6,934 bases of DNA, taken from assembly GCA_046582475.1 (NCBI GenBank), contig JAYGEH010000261.1, positions 1 through 6,934 of the forward strand, read 5' to 3'. Of this stretch, positions 6,653-6,934 are shown piece by piece. Made by a program: the position numbers and the translations under genes. Position 1 is the first letter of the stretch; each line of letters begins with the position of its first letter. This stretch comes from GCA-2687515 sp046582475. Its GTDB lineage: Bacteria; Pseudomonadota; Alphaproteobacteria; Rhodospirillales; UBA2165. The notes under the pieces were generated by a model. The model was not told where the DNA came from. It saw nothing but the letters and a program-made list of their open reading frames with translations, and did no database searches.

Positions 6653-6808
6653 TCACATGAATTTGAGCTCGCGCTCGCGTCCCTTGAAGCGGCTCAATTT
6701 ACGGATATTGAACGAGGCAAGGACCACGGATTTCTCGCGAACGTATTCCGGAACACCGTAGTCGGCCGGGTCTTTGGCCAATTTTGTTTCGATAGCGTCC
6801 CATTGTTT
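6653..6808 (-). pseudogene. Remnant of an endonuclease/exonuclease/phosphatase-family gene
   Basis: The minus strand is open for 51 codons plus a TGA (6653-6655). The translation begins KQWDAIETKLAKDPADYGVP and continues through REKSVVLASFNIRKL, then RFKGRERELKFM and stop. The SVVLASFNIRKL segment looks like the first strand of the endonuclease/exonuclease/phosphatase fold, where the Asn of the SFN-type motif belongs to the active site. The preceding W-x-A-I-x-x-K-L and YGVP pieces resemble the start of that bacterial group. Members run to about 300 residues, so most of the protein, including the later catalytic Asp and His motifs, is missing. Reading upstream, the frame meets TAG (6809-6811) exactly where the insertion sequence begins, so the 5' end was cut off by the insertion. 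The 3' loss ends near the tandem repeat and hairpin. Family assignment rests on a short stretch and is moderately sure. Confidence 0.6.
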
Positions 6809-6871
6809 CTAGGCTCAGGACCCATTAATTATTAATTCAGCATTTCACCGGATGATGTCCTTAGGACCTTT

Positions 6872-6876
6872 GGAGG
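6872..6876 (+). promoter_or_regulatory. Ribosome binding site for the transposase
   Basis: GGAGG sits 7 nt before ATG 6884, a near-ideal Shine-Dalgarno arrangement. It supports that codon as the transposase start although only 17 codons are visible. Confidence 0.7.
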
Positions 6877-6883
6877 GCATCAA

Positions 6884-6934
6884 ATGAAAGACTTATTCTG
6901 GCTGACGCAAACGCAATTGGACCGCATGGCACCC
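6884..6934 (+). CDS. IS5-family transposase, N-terminal 17 residues (partial)
   Basis: The visible product is MKDLFWLTQTQLDRMAP. The pattern D-L-F-W-L-T-x-x-Q-x-x-R-x-x-P is the usual opening of one group of IS5-family DDE transposases, which cut and move the element by a DDE catalytic triad located much later in the protein. None of the catalytic residues are in the window, so activity cannot be judged. A clear Shine-Dalgarno and the position just inside an apparent IS end support the call. Only the subgroup and intactness remain open. Confidence 0.7.
   Translation, partial: MKDLFWLTQTQLDRMAP

Larger units (their letters stand above)
6812..6934 (+). mobile_element. Left end of an IS5-family insertion sequence (continues beyond window)
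   Basis: From about 6812 the sequence changes from the nuclease-like remnant to GGCTCAGGACCC and an AT-rich leader, then a transposase start at 6884. The remnant frame breaks at CTA (6809-6811), which sits just outside the proposed end. A TA-containing 3-4 bp target of this kind is usual for IS5-family elements. The right end and target duplication lie outside the window, so the exact boundary and terminal inverted repeat are inferred. The 72-nt leader (6812-6883) contains a short palindrome, GTCCTTAGGAC at 6857-6867, and no other gene. Confidence 0.6.

Noticed and set aside
6558..6657. Outer extension of the palindrome (TGTGACG at 6558-6564 against CGTCACA at 6651-6657)
   Set aside because: The 7-bp match is separated from the main stem by unequal unpaired stretches (7 and 12 nt) and overlaps the stop codon of the ligase gene; chance is likely.
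6656..6760. Small plus-strand open frame starting at ATG 6656
   Set aside because: It is antisense to the nuclease-like remnant, lacks a ribosome binding site and shows no recognisable protein pattern.

Overview
The window looks like part of a high-GC, probably alphaproteobacterial chromosome. The reasons are strong G/C bias at third codon positions, very tight gene packing, and the types of protein family present. This is inferred from style only; there is no rRNA or other marker gene, so the phylum-level guess is moderate at best.

Positions 1-6562 hold one same-strand gene series that reads as a single operon. In order: the 3' end of a methylmalonyl-CoA-mutase-type large subunit (ends at 200); the three subunits of a molybdenum hydroxylase of the xanthine dehydrogenase/CO dehydrogenase superfamily in medium-small-large order (FAD subunit 202-1068, 2x[2Fe-2S] subunit 1052-1531, molybdopterin subunit 1531-3840); a class III (CaiB/BaiF) CoA-transferase (3837-5039); and an AMP-forming acyl-CoA synthetase (5036-6562). 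One gap is 1 nt and every other junction overlaps by 1, 4 or 17 nt, so translational coupling is likely.

The gene set points to catabolism of a carboxylic acid through CoA thioesters. The ligase and/or CoA-transferase would form the thioester, the Mo enzyme would hydroxylate or dehydrogenate the acid or acyl-CoA, and the B12-dependent mutase would rearrange a carbon skeleton. The substrate cannot be read from sequence. Two familiar assignments are argued against: the large subunit lacks the active-site Cys of aerobic CO dehydrogenase, and the FAD subunit lacks the Cys-rich [4Fe-4S] insert of 4-hydroxybenzoyl-CoA reductase.

Positions 6563-6934 are different: more AT-rich and damaged. Ten bases after the operon comes a 67-nt near-perfect inverted repeat (6572-6638) that also contains a good sigma70-like promoter match. 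Next, on the minus strand, is a 51-codon remnant of an endonuclease/exonuclease/phosphatase-like gene (6653-6808). It is cut at its 5' side by the end of an IS5-type insertion sequence (from about 6812), whose transposase starts at 6884 and runs off the window. No tRNA, rRNA or CRISPR array was seen.
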